Source of the DNA: Tetrahymena elliotti 4EA
Lineage: Eukaryota; Ciliophora; Oligohymenophorea; Hymenostomatida; Tetrahymenidae
Assembly: GCA_000231825.2 (NCBI GenBank)
Contig: JH720356.1
Span: 166,250-230,249, forward strand
Direction: 5' to 3'
Length of the DNA stretch: 64,000 bases
Made by a program: the position numbers and the translations under genes. Shown one piece after another: positions 50,918 to 62,093 of this stretch. Every line of letters begins with the position of its first letter. Position 1 is the first letter of the stretch. The notes beneath the pieces are model-generated. The model was not told the DNA's origin. It saw only the letters and a list, made by a program, of their open reading frames with translations, and did no database searches.

Positions 50918-53900
50918 TCATAATTTTAAGTTTTTGAAATTTTTTTTACTCTTTAACTAAATGAGTGTGTAAATTTGCTTATTAGATGAAAATATACTAC
51001 ATTATTGGAGAAGCATCTTTAAAAAATATGTTTTGAAATCAACTATTTTATTTTTGCTTGACTCCTGTAAATTACAAGCCAAAGATATCTTTGAATTATT
51101 ACCTTTTTTAAAAAATATTTAATTGGTATACAAATCAAGGTTAACATATTTTTACCAAAATGATTTTATTTCAGTTGTGCCTATTCCAAATATTTTAAAC
51201 TTTTTGTTTATACTTATTTCCTCCTCACAACTCATTTGCATGCCTCTTTAATAGTTATATTCTTAGAAGCTTCTTTTTTTATTTTTAGATAATGGCTGGT
51301 AGCTTTATTCTTTTTATTTAGTATCAGATTATTTTAACTCAAATTAAGATACTTCACCTTCTCCTTCTTTTGCTTAAAAGGAATAAACTTCATCAAAGCT
51401 AAATTTATACCCACTACTTCCATCTTTAGAATGAGATTGATTCTTTCTGGAACAGCTAGAAGATGATGCCCTTGATATTTATTAAACTTATGCATCTTTT
51501 TAATGTTAATTATTTCTTGAGACAAATTTTGAAGCTGAAGAGCTAGATGGTCTACCTTCACTATTTTTGTGACTACTACTTGAGTCTATATCTGAATCCA
51601 GTTAGTTTATATTTTCATAATTTAAATTATTTTCTTAATTGGAAGAAAAATTTTCATTTTTTTCTTTTAATTCATTCATCTATTATTATTCCAATACCAT
51701 TTACTTCTGTTTAAGGTGATTATAAAGTAAATGCTCCTTAAAGAAACTTTTGTTGACTTAAAATCCTTTTTTTGACTGTTCTTCCTTCTATAGTTTAGTA
51801 TTTTATCTTATATATTTACAATTCTCTTTAGACATAATTTCATCATTGATTTTATCATTTTTTTCATTTCTTTTAATAAAAAATATATAAATCAATAATT
51901 ATATTTGAATAAAATTACTTTTCTTCAAATTTAAGTGTTTTGCAGATATTTTTGATACTCTAATATGTAAGCTATTACTATCTAAGTTACTAGCTTTCAT
52001 CAACAAATTACTCATCTGGTTAAGTTGATAAATTATATTTTCTAAATGCAGAATTTACAGGGTTTTAAAATTTAGCATATGATAAGCTACCAGCCATTCT
52101 TTTATTTGTATTAAATGACTGGTCATTAAAAACTTTATTGTTACTAGCTTCTGTATTATGCTTCTAATGCTTTTTGTTAGATTACATTTGGTTGAACTAT
52201 TGTAAATTCCATATATTCTAGTTTTCTCCAATATTCTAAGGTTAAATATATTTTATAAAAATACTTTAAATATTATTTTTTTAAATTATCTTAAAATTAT
52301 TAGTATAAATTCATCTCAATCAATCAATACCTTTTCTTAATTATCAAATAAATTCTTTTAAGGTTCTATGAAAAGTTTTGCATATTTGATCTAATTGCTC
52401 TAATCAGAATCAACTAAAGTTTTCAGGTTTTCAAATTCCTCCATCTAAAAATTCTTAGCAGCTACCATAGAGCTTTCAGAGACATACTTTTCCTTTTTAT
52501 ATTGAATCTCTAAATCAGAAATGATTTTAGAATATTAATTTTGTCTATATTTTGTTTTATGCTAAGCAGCTTAGATATGCTATTAAAATTAAGTGTGTCT
52601 AATTAAATTTTTTAATTTTTAAAAAACTTTACCTCCAAATAAGTATTTTCGTATTTTACCATACAGACACTACAAAATTATTCTTTTGGTGCATGATCTC
52701 CCTGTAAAAATAATATATAGGTTTAATATTTAACAAAAAAGAAATCCAATTTATAAAATAATTTTTTTTTTAAATTTAGTAGAATATTTATGATTGAAAA
52801 ATAAATTAGAATATAATATTAGTGATTGTAAAAACTAATTTAGATTTTAGATTTGAATAGCTATTTTAGAATAAGAACAAATAATGCTTATCTATCATGA
52901 ATTGCTTAGACTTTTTGCTTAAATTTATAAATCATGTTAATTGTTCAAATTTCCATTGATAATTATTTTTTCTTGGTTAGAAAAAATTGAGTGTCAATCA
53001 AATGATTTGGGCTTTTTTTGTTTATATAGAAATTAAATGAAAAGAATTTAGAGATCTATAATTCACTTACAAGTGAGGGTTTTATTTATATTCTTCTTTT
53101 CTCTTCATAGTTTTGTAATAGTTCTTCTTCATGTTCCATGTAAGCTTTCTTTTCAATTGATAAGGGTTAAATATATTTTATTGCTGTAGCGCTTATGTTT
53201 TAGTATTACTATTTCACACTCATTTACAAAAAGGGGCATATGAGGCTTTTCATCAATTATAATCACAGGGAATGTGTTAAACTTTTCTCTATAAAAATGA
53301 TAAAGTATTAAACATAAATAGCTAAAATAAATGCTCAATAAAGGTTGTTAAATATGGTTCATATAATTTAATTGTTTGTAATTACGTTGAACCATCATAT
53401 ATCTTTTATTTCTAAGGACACATCTTGATAGTAACTTCTAAAGGTAACAGTCCATTAATTTCTTCAGATAATTATCTAAAAGTGAAGGTATGCCTGCAAA
53501 TTTGATCAAAGTTTTTACAACTTTTAGATCTTTTAATATCTTTCCTCTTGGATTTAGAAGATGTCAAACTTCTTTACCTCCTTCTTGAAGAGGATGATTA
53601 CATATCCATCTAATAATCTCCATCTTATTACATTATTTTTGTATTATATTGCTTCTAATTATCGTCTCCTTTAAACTCTGAGTATTTATAAAAACAAATG
53701 AATTTTTAGATAAAAAAGAGTTATTTAGATTAGCTTACTATATATTTTCATCAAAGTTTTCTTAATAATTTTTGATTTCTTTTTTTGCTTATACTCTACT
53801 TGAAATTTTAGCGCATTATTAAAGATTATTACAAATTTTATCAGATAATTGTTTGAATTTCTTCAGATATTGTTATTATTTAACAAACACATTTTAAATG

Positions 53901-53926
53901 GATAAATCATTCCATTTTAACAACAT
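50918..53926 (-). CDS. DBF4: DBF4-like regulatory subunit of CDC7 kinase
   Basis: Exons supported from the 3' side are 50918-51869, 51919-52235, 52331-52579, 52633-52701 and one ending at 53071, with matching phases. TGA is at 50920-50918. Upstream exons reach a likely ATG at 53926 but their exact borders are not all resolved. The key evidence is a DBF4-type zinc finger split by the intron at 52632-52580: FCSVCMVKYENTYLE then HIQAAQHKTKYRQNQY, i.e. C-x2-C-x10-H-x5-H with the KYE and NQY residues typical of DBF4 motif C. Upstream, NTFPVIIIDEKPHMPLF resembles motif M, which binds CDC7. The C-terminal half is Ser/Gln/Lys-rich. DBF4 binds and activates CDC7, which phosphorylates MCM helicase at S-phase origins. 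The motif order (M then C) is as in known DBF4 proteins. The similarity is from remembered motifs, not a search. Confidence 0.72.
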
Positions 53927-54371
53927 ATATTTAACAAAGTCTCAATTTTCAATTTTTTTATCAAAATTTAATTTTAAAGAGATAAATAAAAGGAAATGCA
54001 TTATATCCACTTTATCAAATGCCTTTATGAAAGAAAAATTTTTTTTATTTTTTTAAATATTTTATTTTTAAGAAATTTAATAGCATTAATTCATTTTTAG
54101 TTATAAAAAATTTTTATCATTCTAATTCAAATCATATTAAAATAAATGAAAAAAAAAATCTTGTTTAATAAAATCAGATAGGCATTAAGCCGTCTATTTA
54201 TAACTAAATCCTTTTGATGGTCTTAATTATTTTAAATTTCTGATTTTTATTTCATGATTTTAAGTAAATTTTTATAAATAAAGTGAATATTTTCGAAGTA
54301 AATATAAATTCATTAGAAATAGCTTAATTTTCCTTTTTTCAAGAAAGCAACAAGCTAAATATCATAGAATT
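53927..54371. other. Divergent promoter region
   Basis: About 445 bp between the DBF4-like gene and the small secreted-protein gene. AT-rich, no specific motif seen. It presumably contains both promoters. Confidence 0.45.
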
Positions 54372-54743
54372 ATGAGAAATATAATAATTATTTTGGCTTT
54401 AATTTTAACATTAAGTCATGGAAGATCTTTAACAGCATATAATTACTGTAAAGCTACATAATGTTCTAATTAGGAAGAATTATGTGCAATTGATACCACT
54501 GATTGCATGATTCCTTTTAAAGCTTACTTGAATTGTTTAAAAGAGAGTACAGTTTGTACAGGTTTAAAAGAATCAGATCCTTTTGGAGAATGCTGGACTA
54601 AATGCAATTAAAATTCATCTAATTAACTTTTTAAAAATCTATAAACATGCTACACAAGTTGTGGAGCTGCAGAACATTCAGCAATAGTTTCTACATCATT
54701 TGCATTGTTATTTTCAATGATTTTAGTGATAATAAACATTTGA
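54372..54743 (+). CDS. Small secreted Cys-rich protein with hydrophobic C-terminus
   Basis: An intronless 123-residue ORF, from ATG 54372 to TGA 54741-54743. A signal peptide is clear (MRNIIIILALILTLSHGRS). The mature part has ten cysteines in about 75 residues, spaced as in small disulfide-rich proteins (YCKATQCSNQEELC, GECWTKC, TCYTSCGAAEH). The last 18 residues are hydrophobic (STSFALLFSMILVIINI) with small residues before them, consistent with a GPI-anchor signal or a single membrane span. It is probably a cell-surface protein. No family is recognised. Confidence 0.8.
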
Positions 54744-55864
54744 AGAATTTACATAAAAATAAAAAGTAGCAAAGATTAGCTCAATAAAATGATTATTTGC
54801 ATAAATTGATAAAGCGTTTTGTAAAATTATAATAAATTATTTATCTCTACGTTTGTTTTTATTAAAAGAAAACTCATATTATTAATTTTTTAATTTCTCT
54901 TGAATGAAATTTAGATACTTGTATTTTATTGGCTATTTGTCAAATGTTAAAGAAATTAACAAAAAAAGTTATAAATCATTCAAGCATTTATGCAATCAAG
55001 CTTAAATATTAAATAATCTTTGATAATTTTAGAGGAGATATAAAAGAAATAGATAAATATTTGAATGAAAAGTTAAAGTGTTTAAATTAATTATCCAGTA
55101 AATAGTATTTTAAGACAAAAAAAAACCAGATAATTGAATATAAAATACTAATTAATTTAAAGCAAAATACTATTCCTCAATATCTATTTGGTTCTAAATA
55201 TTTCTTTTTAAAAATTTTTGTATTCATTTATAAATTTGAATTCTAAAATTTTAGATTAAAATAAAAATCTTGTTAAATTTTAGCAGAGAAATAAATTAAT
55301 ATGTTCAGTATTTTTGACCTACTTAATATAACTCTTTATTTTTTAACTTTGGTGAATATAAAAAAAGTCGAATTTGGGATTAACATTTTACTATCTGAAA
55401 TAAAATTATTTTCATAAGTAACAGGTCTAACTATTCATAGATTTAAATAGGATTGAATACTTTTTTTTGTTTTTAGTTGGGATAAAAATTATATATATTA
55501 ATTTTTGAATATTGTTACATTTGGTATTCTAAAAAATACAATTACTAATATTATTTTGCATAAAATTACTATCAGTAGTACTAGATTAATGACGATTTAT
55601 TTGTTGGTTAATATTTAATCAATTTCTATACTTGTTCTTTATTATTTTTTAATACTTTAATATCGAATGAAAAAGAAGATAAAATATATCTCAATTTTAT
55701 TAGTATCGTTATTCTTAATTATACTTATATAAAGTAATTAATAAAAATTCAATTAGTATTCTTTAAATTTAAAAAAATTTTAAACAAAATAAACTAGAAA
55801 AATCTACTGAATATCTCACTACTTTTACACAGGTTCAAGCTAAGAAATAAAGTCTTATATAAAA
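54744..55864. other. Intergenic spacer
   Basis: About 1.1 kb of AT-rich sequence between two + strand genes. I see no exon, RNA gene or repeat in it. Confidence 0.5.
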
Positions 55865-58800
55865 ATGAATTTTGCTTAAAGTGATATTAGAAAAGTCTAC
55901 ACTCATAAAAGAATTTTTATCAGACTAGGGTTAAGTTTTACATAAACTACTCTTGATTATATTTATGCGATTCTTTCAAGCTTCGAAATCGAAGCAATAA
56001 GAGGAGTCTTAATTATGTTTATGATATTTTATCCACTACTGAATTTCATTGCATGGGTAGGTATCTTAGGGTTCTTAGACCTTAAATATCAGAATTTGGA
56101 ATACCAAAATTATAAAGATTTCTTTGGAAAAAACAAAAAGAGAAACATTTAGATGGCATTTGTTTTTGCATTATGTCAAATATTTAACCTGCTACCTTTT
56201 TACATATACATTTAGATTTACTAAAATCATCATGCCATATTTACAGAGTAAATAAATTGATATATTATTCCCTTTTTCTTTTAGCTTAATTCATCTATTT
56301 GATGATTATTTCTATCTCTCTTACTTAGCTAACTATTCAAGAAATTAATAAAACACTACTTAGTCGTTTTGACTTATTCTTTAAAATAATAACTAATTTA
56401 TTGTTAAAAGAGTATAATAGTTTTATAAATTTTTTTATTTTTTATTCTAATTAGGTAATTGGTGAATTTATTAGAACTTGATAAGCAATAAAAGAGATAC
56501 ATGGCTAATGAAGAAGATAGGAGTTTTGCTACTTTTAGAACAAATGAATTATAAAATAAGCAAGATCCTAATATTTAAAACATCAAAACTTCCTCCCATA
56601 ATAAATAAGATAAAGCAATGTCATCTACTTTAATTAAAAGGGAAGTGCATACTAGCAAAACAATAAATTTTAATTCAATGGCTAATAAGGCCATTAAATT
56701 AAATAAGATGCTTACTAGACCAAGTGCTATGTTGACTCAAGGTTAGTTTATTAATGCCTAGGATACTCCTTTGTAAAGTGAAATGACAAAAGAAAATTTA
56801 AGGCGTTTTATGTCTGTGAATAGTTAGAATTAAGGAAATTTTAATACAAATTAAGATGAAGTAAATAGTTTGAATTAGATATTTAAGACTAGAAGGCCTG
56901 GCAGTGTCCAACCCCCTTAATATAATATTAATTTTAGAAAAAATTTAAAAACTTAAATTGCAATAGAGGCAAATTGTAAATTTAGCATAATAGCTATTGT
57001 AGAAGAATCTAACTTTTAGATGCTTTTCGAAGTTGGAGAAATTATGGAGATGGCATTTAAATCTTTCCCTATGTTTGCTATATAGCTTTGTAACAATATT
57101 TTATAAAATAACTGGGTTCTCTATTGGTTTACTATCCTTTATTTTTTAATTTTGCTATTTCGTCTCTTAGTTGTTGGATTTATATTCATTAAATTCTTAC
57201 TTTTAAATGATCGCATGATTAAATTTTTGGAAAATGTGAGATACTTTAAAGACGAAATGGAAGATGGTGAAATCTAAGACACCAGAAACTATCCTATGCC
57301 TTCATTTATAGAAATCAATCAGCTTAATACACTCAAAAGAATGATTGATATTTCACAAAGTGCTGCTCAGGTTGTAAAAGAAATGTCTATTTATATTAAT
57401 GGTGAAACAAAATAAGGTGACTTACTCTTTAAAGCAATGAACTCTACTATCACTAAATTCTTCTAACTGCAAAAAGTATTGGTGAATTTAGAGTAAATTT
57501 TTTTCATAATGAGGAACAATAGATACTTACTTAAAATGTTTAGAAATAATAAGTTAGGAAGCAAACGAGCATAAGACATAGTAACATTTTTGATTACAAG
57601 TTTAACAAAATGCAGAGAGATTTCTTTATACTTTGAGTAAAAATCTAAAAAAAATATTTTAATTAAATTCAAAAACAAAAATAAATAAAATTTTAGTGGA
57701 AATGATTTAAATGAAGAAGATCTCAATTCAATAAAAACTAAATTTGATAAAAATCAGAGTTATCAAAAATTCTATTTCTAATCGTAATTTGTTTGTAAAT
57801 TTAAACACTTTTAATATATTTTTAATTTTTAAGTGAATAGATGGTCATATTGTATGATAGCTCTAACACAGAGGTTAACTTTTTAGGAGAGCTTTAAGCA
57901 TTTTATAGAAGATTTTATATCGATTTTGATGATATAATAAATATAAACATGGATAAAAGTTTAAGGGTATAATCTAAAACGCTAATTTTACCTATTGATA
58001 AAGACTCCCCTTTACCTAGAGATGGAAATCTATTCTAAGACTCTAAAATACCTTTGAGTGAAAATAAAATAAAATAACTTTACATAATAGTTCCGTAATT
58101 TTTTTAATCTATTTAACAAAAATGATAAAATGCTTTATTTTTAAGATATCACAATGTAAATGCAGAAGAATAGAAAATGCTTATGAAAATATTCTAAGAT
58201 ATACGTATAGAGTATTTAGAAGTTCTTCTAAAGTAATTCAATTTCTAATTAAATAAATATAATTCATACATACTCAAACATAACTAAAAGCTTTGAAGAT
58301 CAAGGAGTCTAAATCAAGTTGCAAGAAGAGATGCCTAATTACAAATTTTAAATGGGATTTATTATTACAAAGTAATTTAAATTAACATCAAAATTTTAAT
58401 TAATATTTATGCATTTATTCACTAATACTTTCAGGAAATTCAGTTTCTTTAAGAATGGCAAATATATAAAGTATCAAGATCAAAAGTAAAATTAGTTTGA
58501 AGTTTAGCTTTTGTTAGAAGGAAATAAAAAGTAAATTATTTTGCAATCTCTGCTCTTATTTAATAAAAATATCCTTTTTATCAACTAGCTTTTCCTAGCC
58601 TTTATCAGTGTAAGGATCTAAAGGATTAAGTAAAATGCTTTTTCATCATATCAGACATACGGATTATGAAATCTCTCTACCGTAAAATAATATTAAATTT
58701 ATTTCTATCTAACGTAGTTATTTTGATATCATTTTAGTGATAGTTTAATTACAGATTAAGGACTCAATTTAATTTCTGAATAACTTTCTTTTTTGATCCA

Positions 58801-60796
58801 AAATTTAAAATTGGATTTGAGTAATAACATGCTTGGAGATTTAGGTATGGGGACTTTATCAAAAAAACTTGAAAAAATATAAAAATTGAATTCGTTCACA
58901 ATAATTTTGAAGTAATTAGAGCACTTTTAACCTAATTTAAAATTAATTTTACACGAAAAATAGGTAAAATAAATTTTTGACTGGCAGAGGTTTAGATGCT
59001 CTTTGTTAAGGTTTATCTAAACTACCTAATTTAAAGACTTTATATTTTGATTTGTAGAAGATAGAAATGGTTAACAAGACTGCTAATGCATTCTTTAACA
59101 GACTTTCAACCTTTTAGAATATTTAATATCTAACAATAATTTTGAGGTAAATCATTGCTAAAAATATATTCTAATTTAAATAATCAATAATTTTAAGAGA
59201 AAATGTATTAGATCCAGTTTAACAATTAGTTGTTGATATGAATAAAGCCTTTGGTACAAGTGAAAAATAATTAGTTAATGAAAAAGGAAGTTACAATTTA
59301 GCTAAATGCTTGGATAATTTAATTAATCTAAAGTATTTATACTTAGATTTATGGTAAATAACAAATTAATTCTTGAACTTAATTTTTAATTATTTTTCAG
59401 CAATAATAACATAGATTAATCAGGTGCTTCATTTATTAACAAATCAATTGGAAATCTTGTTAATTTAAATTAATTACACCTAAATATTTCGTAAATTTTA
59501 TTATTTTATTTGAAAAACGATTATTTATAATTATTAAAATATGGAAAAAAGGGAAAATTATATCAAAAAAACTGGAATTTAGCAGCTTTCCATGAGTATT
59601 AAGAAATTGTAAAATCTACAGTAGCTAGAGTTATATTTGAATTAAGTTAAAAGATAAAATACTAATATCAGAAGAAACCGTAAATATGCAGTAGGTGAGT
59701 AAAGAATGCAACTAGAGTCTTTAATGAGGGAGGAAGAAAAGCCTTTAAAGCTCATTTTCAAAAAGATTGCTTAATTTAACAAAAAGTAGAGTGAATTAAA
59801 AAAATATGTTGAGTAATAAATAGATATAGGTGAGGAACTTACATTAAAAAAATTTGTTGCTTTAAAAATCAACAAAGAAGGATAAGTAGATGACTATGAG
59901 AAGATAACAAAATAATAAATCTTTAAATATTTATCAGAAATTATGGAATAAAATATACGTCCAATTCAAACAACGAATAGGAAATTAGCTACTTTTGAAG
60001 ATTTGTTTGCAAAGATTTAAAATTTAGATAAAAATAAAATGACCAGGTTAAAGCTGAATTTAAGGTAATTTATTTATCAAATTTGTAAAAAAAATTTGAA
60101 TAAATTGTTTTTAAAAGGTCAAACGGCATTATTAATTTAGACATGAAGATTCTATCATAAATGGTAGAGACTTTAGACTGCTTAAATTTCTTATCTATCA
60201 ATCTTTCAATGAATGTCATTACAGATTAGGGTGTTAAATTTTTCTTTGAAACTATTAGCAGTAATCCTTCTCTTAAAGATGTTGAGCTTGATTTTTCATC
60301 AAACATCATCAAATAAGATGGGGCTGAATATATTGGAAAAATGGTTATAGAGTTAGCTAAGAAACACATAAAGAAAAATTAAAATCCAAATTAAGATTTA
60401 GTCAGTGATGAAATTTAAGATAAATCAAAGAATGATGATTTAAATGATGAAGATTCAAAGAAAACTCCTAAATTAGAAAGATTTTACCTCAATATCAGGT
60501 AAACTAATTTATTCAAAATTTATTATCTAATTTTTTAAAAAGAAATAATAGCATTGAATACATGGGTGGCTTAGCTTTGGTAGAGATGACTGATTATCTT
60601 GTAGAGGAAAATATAGATGTGACAGTGCTAATGGGGTAATATATTTTAGTTTTGTTTATTGATTGAACTAATTTACTTTATATTAAATAAAAGTAACAAT
60701 GATATTGTTAATCTAGAAAACTAAGAATAAAAAAATAGGTATGGCTATTTCTAATAATTAAAGTTAAAATTAAGAGCTAACTTTGAATATGAGTGA
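55865..60796 (+). CDS. Membrane protein with C-terminal LRR array; every intron phase 2
   Basis: Proposed exons: 55865-56247, 56364-56411, 56455-57783, 57834-58094, 58146-58232, 58291-58371, 58435-58530, 58631-58681, 58738-58911, 58964-59146, 59198-59353, 59401-59490, 59552-60064, 60118-60498, 60543-60635, 60694-60796, total 1342 aa. All 15 introns are GT..AG and phase 2. The N-terminal third has hydrophobic spans (GVLIMFMIFYPLLNFIAW, AFVFALCQIFNLLPFYIY and WVLYWFTILYFLILLFRLL). The C-terminal part has LRR units such as LDLSNNMLGDLG, LSKLPNLKTLYFDL, IDQSGASFINKSIGNLVNL and LSMSIKKLQNLQQLELYL, of the ribonuclease-inhibitor class. It could instead be two genes split near 58635, where another frame ends at TGA 58667, but consistent phase and lack of a spacer favour one. 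A receptor or scaffold role is speculative. Confidence 0.65.
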
Positions 60797-61160
60797 AATC
60801 AATAAAAATTATATTAATAATCTTCAAAAAAAATATTTTTAATTTATCTTTTCAATTGTGATATTTATTTCATACTTATTTTTAAGAATTAATTCAATCA
60901 TCACTTAAATATTCTAATACATTATTCATTAACTTTTTAGTATATTTTCTTCTATTAATTTGAGATTATTTATTTTTTTGCAAAGAATGATAAACCAAAA
61001 AAAAAAAAATTAAAAGATTTTTAGTGAAGAAAATTTTATAAAATAAAAAAGGAAAGCAACAGCAAGCTAAAAGAATAATCCTTAAAGGGCCATATTAAAT
61101 AGCATTAAATAATTAACATAACAGAAACAATAAAGGAAATAGTTAAATTAAAAAATAGAA
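60797..61160. other. Intergenic spacer
   Basis: About 360 bp of AT-rich sequence. It presumably contains the 3' end of the LRR gene and the promoter of the next one. No other feature is visible. Confidence 0.45.
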
Positions 61161-61700
61161 ATGAATATGCTTTTATCATCATAAGTAGTTTTCTAAAATG
61201 AATCTAATTTAGATCAAAGTTTCGGAATAGTATTAAAAAATCTCAAAATGGATGAAAAACTATTCCCTCGATTTGTAGTTATTGCTTCAATACTTTTAAA
61301 GTCTTTGAAACATTTTTAGGTTCAAAAGAGTAAAAGAATGCTAGAAATATTTATCCAAATTTTAGAAGGATGCTAAAAATAACCTCAAGAATAGAAAAGC
61401 AATTATTTATTTTAAATGTTCAAAGAAAATTTAAAAAGTTTACAAGACAATTATATTCATCATGAGTATATCCTTTAGCAGTTATAAAATGAAATGTTTG
61501 TATTCACCTTAGGCTTAGTTGCTAATGTTATTTATCATAACCATGAAGCTCAACCTAATTAATTATATGGAGAAACATTGCTACCTTTCTTTTAAGAGTT
61601 TAATTTAGATATTTTCTTCAGCTATGAAGAAGTATAACCAAATTTCTCAGCTATTGTGATATAACAACTAGATTAAGATTCTTTTGGTGTTATTGTCTGA
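61161..61700 (+). CDS. Small helical protein of unknown function (179 aa)
   Basis: An intronless frame from ATG 61161 to TGA 61698-61700, in an A-rich start context. The protein is predicted mostly alpha-helical with alternating hydrophobic and charged residues (LFPRFVVIASILLKSLKHF, KRMLEIFIQILEGC), ending in an acidic, aromatic tail (DSFGVIV). The pattern suggests a compact helical repeat or adaptor fold. There is no signal peptide or membrane segment and no motif that names a family. Gln codons TAA/TAG are common, as in neighbours, so it is a genuine ciliate-code gene. Confidence 0.75.
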
Positions 61701-62093
61701 TAAAATTATTTTATTAAGAAAATTACATTGTTTGTTTATATATATTTAAATAGAGATATTTTTAGGATATTTTTCAAAAGACTTTATCTTATACTTATTT
61801 TATATTGTGAAATTGGAAATATTAATCAATATTTAATATTTTGATAAAAAAAAATTAACATTTTTTAAAATATTTTGTAGTTAATAAAAATAGAAGAAAT
61901 TCTATTTAAAAAAATAACCATTAATTAATAGAATAATTTCTAAAAAATTATTAATTTGATAAATTATTTATTATGTAATAAATTGTTTGATTAAAATCTT
62001 TAATAATTTTACACTTCACTTCTATAAAAATAGAACTTAACTTGAATAGAGTTTAAAGAATTGTAATTGCTTTATCCAAGCTGCTGTTAATAA
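61701..62093. other. Intergenic spacer
   Basis: About 390 bp of AT-rich sequence between two + strand genes. No feature was recognised. Confidence 0.45.
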
